A stretch of 64,000 nucleotides of DNA, from positions 32,768,849 to 32,832,848 of the forward strand of contig CM068586.1 in the NCBI GenBank assembly GCA_035048485.1, given 5' to 3'. This document shows positions 62,971-64,000 of the stretch, one piece after another. A program made the position numbers and the translations under genes. How positions within the stretch are numbered: position 1 is the first letter of the stretch; every line of letters starts with the position of its first letter. The notes under the pieces were generated by a model. The model saw only the letters and a list, made by a program, of their open reading frames with translations, had not been told where the DNA came from and made no database searches. The stretch is from Pteria penguin. Lineage: Eukaryota > Mollusca > Bivalvia > Pterioida > Pteriidae.

Positions 62971-63209
62971 ATTTACGTAAAGAATACGTAAGCATGACAC
63001 TTATTCACTTACGTTCCTTGTTAAAATGCATGCAGGTTTTTAGCTTTAGAAACAAGGGCTAGTGCTTCCTTCTCTGTATTTTAATACAGTGTATATCAAA
63101 AAACAAAAGACTCATCTTCCTCTAAATACATTCAACGTTAGTAAGTTCAATATGGAACAATAATCAGAAAACGCTAACGCATCGCAATAAGAGTTCGTTT
63201 ATCTAATTA

Positions 63210-63425
63210 AAAGATGTGCGCTTCTCTCTGAAAATCCGTTTAAGGTTTTCTTAAAATCATATTCCGTTTTGAAAGCACCCGCTAAAAATCATAATTCACT
63301 GATCTTCTCAATATCCTTAATGAGGAAATTAAGAGATGTGCGTTCTCTCTAAAATTCGTTCAATGTTTTCTTTAAATCATATCCAGTTTGAACACCCGTT
63401 AAACATCATAAATCAAGTATCCTCT
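63210..63425. repeat. Direct duplication of about 118 bp
   Basis: AGATGTGCGCTTCTCTCTGA ... AATCATATTCCGTTTTGAAA ... CACCCG is followed by AGATGTGCGTTCTCTCTAAA ... AATCATATCCAGTTTGAACA CCCG. Two diverged tandem copies. Confidence 0.8.
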
Positions 63426-63815
63426 TACAGGGCATTCGTTGAATAATGAATTATAAATAAAAAAAGAACAAAAACACATATACGCTTTACTCAATTTTTC
63501 GGCCACAAGGCCTTTATCAAGTGAATAAACGATGGTAAACTGAAAATCGTTCATTACACTTGAAAACAGAAAGAGCGAGAGAAAAAAAAACCAGGTGGCC
63601 GAAAATTTATGAAAACAATGTCTTTTATTTATCATTATTGAAAAATCAAATTTCATTTTCCCTATTAGGTCTTGCTTTTATAATAATCATCTGCTATGTA
63701 AAATTTTTGGATAAATCCAAACCATAAGTCCGAAAATCATGAATCCATAGGACATGCAAAATCAGTGAAAATGAAAATCAAGAAAAAACAACGAAAAATA
63801 TCTACTTGAAGAGCA

Positions 63816-63910
63816 CAGGTAAACCCCCTTGATGGATTAAGATCAGGTGCCCGGGAGAGTGAGCATTTCCTGCTTGCTAGCAACAGCCGTCACATATACC
63901 CAGTATAAAC
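63816..63910 (+). repeat. RepD (SINE-like), copy 4, best preserved
   Basis: TTAAGATCAGGTGCCCGGGA, then GAGTGAGCATTTCCTGCTTG and CAGCCGTCACATATACCC. It serves as reference for the RepD pieces at 4068, 17925 and 33950. Confidence 0.65.
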
Positions 63911-64000
63911 AGTCAAATCGTGTAAATTCCATATATATCTATATATGGAGAAGTCAAAGTATGTAAATTTCTAGAATAGAAGGTGTCAAAACTGTGTAAA

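Overview
This window is AT-rich, gene-poor nuclear DNA of an animal, most likely a bivalve mollusc. The evidence is intron-containing genes with GT-AG junctions, a leucine-rich-repeat GPCR of the relaxin-receptor/LGR type, a secretin-type GPCR, and dense invertebrate repeats (mariner, Penelope-like reverse transcriptases, a tRNA-derived SINE, piggyBac and LINE remnants). Several repeat families resemble ones I recall as widespread in bivalves. That last point is recall and the species cannot be fixed from the sequence. Genes were read by eye from splice signals and phase, not from transcripts.

Layout. 0-36 kb holds almost only repeats and decayed mobile elements: a microsatellite, degenerate SINEs, a fold-back element near 2.5 kb, a piggyBac scrap (5.3 kb), a LINE 3' end (8.3-8.8 kb) beside a 184-bp tandem duplication, and a satellite at 10.2-11.1 kb built on nuclear-receptor-like half sites. 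It also holds an intact-looking SINE with target-site duplication (17.1 kb) and two inverted copies of one reverse-transcriptase element (20.1-21.5 kb minus; 28.2-30.7 kb plus). A third RT tail lies at 34.2 kb. One dispersed repeat, called RepA here, recurs about twelve times over the whole window.

36.8-38.2 kb (minus) holds a nearly complete class B GPCR with a candidate tiny first exon and a TATA box. 45.9-47.3 kb is a whole but dead mariner transposon with both inverted repeats and TA duplications. 47.4-48.2 kb is a RepA copy split by nested inverted-repeat insertions.

53.6-57.1 kb (minus) holds an LDLa-LRR-seven-helix receptor. Its last two exons, absent from a plain ORF reading, can be recovered by splice phase. 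A phase-compatible exon at 59.3 kb repeats its N-terminal cysteine module, and two exons of a MAM-like extracellular domain lie at 60.9-61.4 kb, perhaps in the same gene. A weakly supported single-pass membrane protein may lie at 50.6-53.2 kb.

The strongest observation is that both GPCRs lack several residues normally used for activation. In the LRR receptor the DRY arginine/lysine, the CWxP tryptophan and the NPxxY tyrosine are all replaced. In the class B receptor the helix-6 PxxG hinge is missing.
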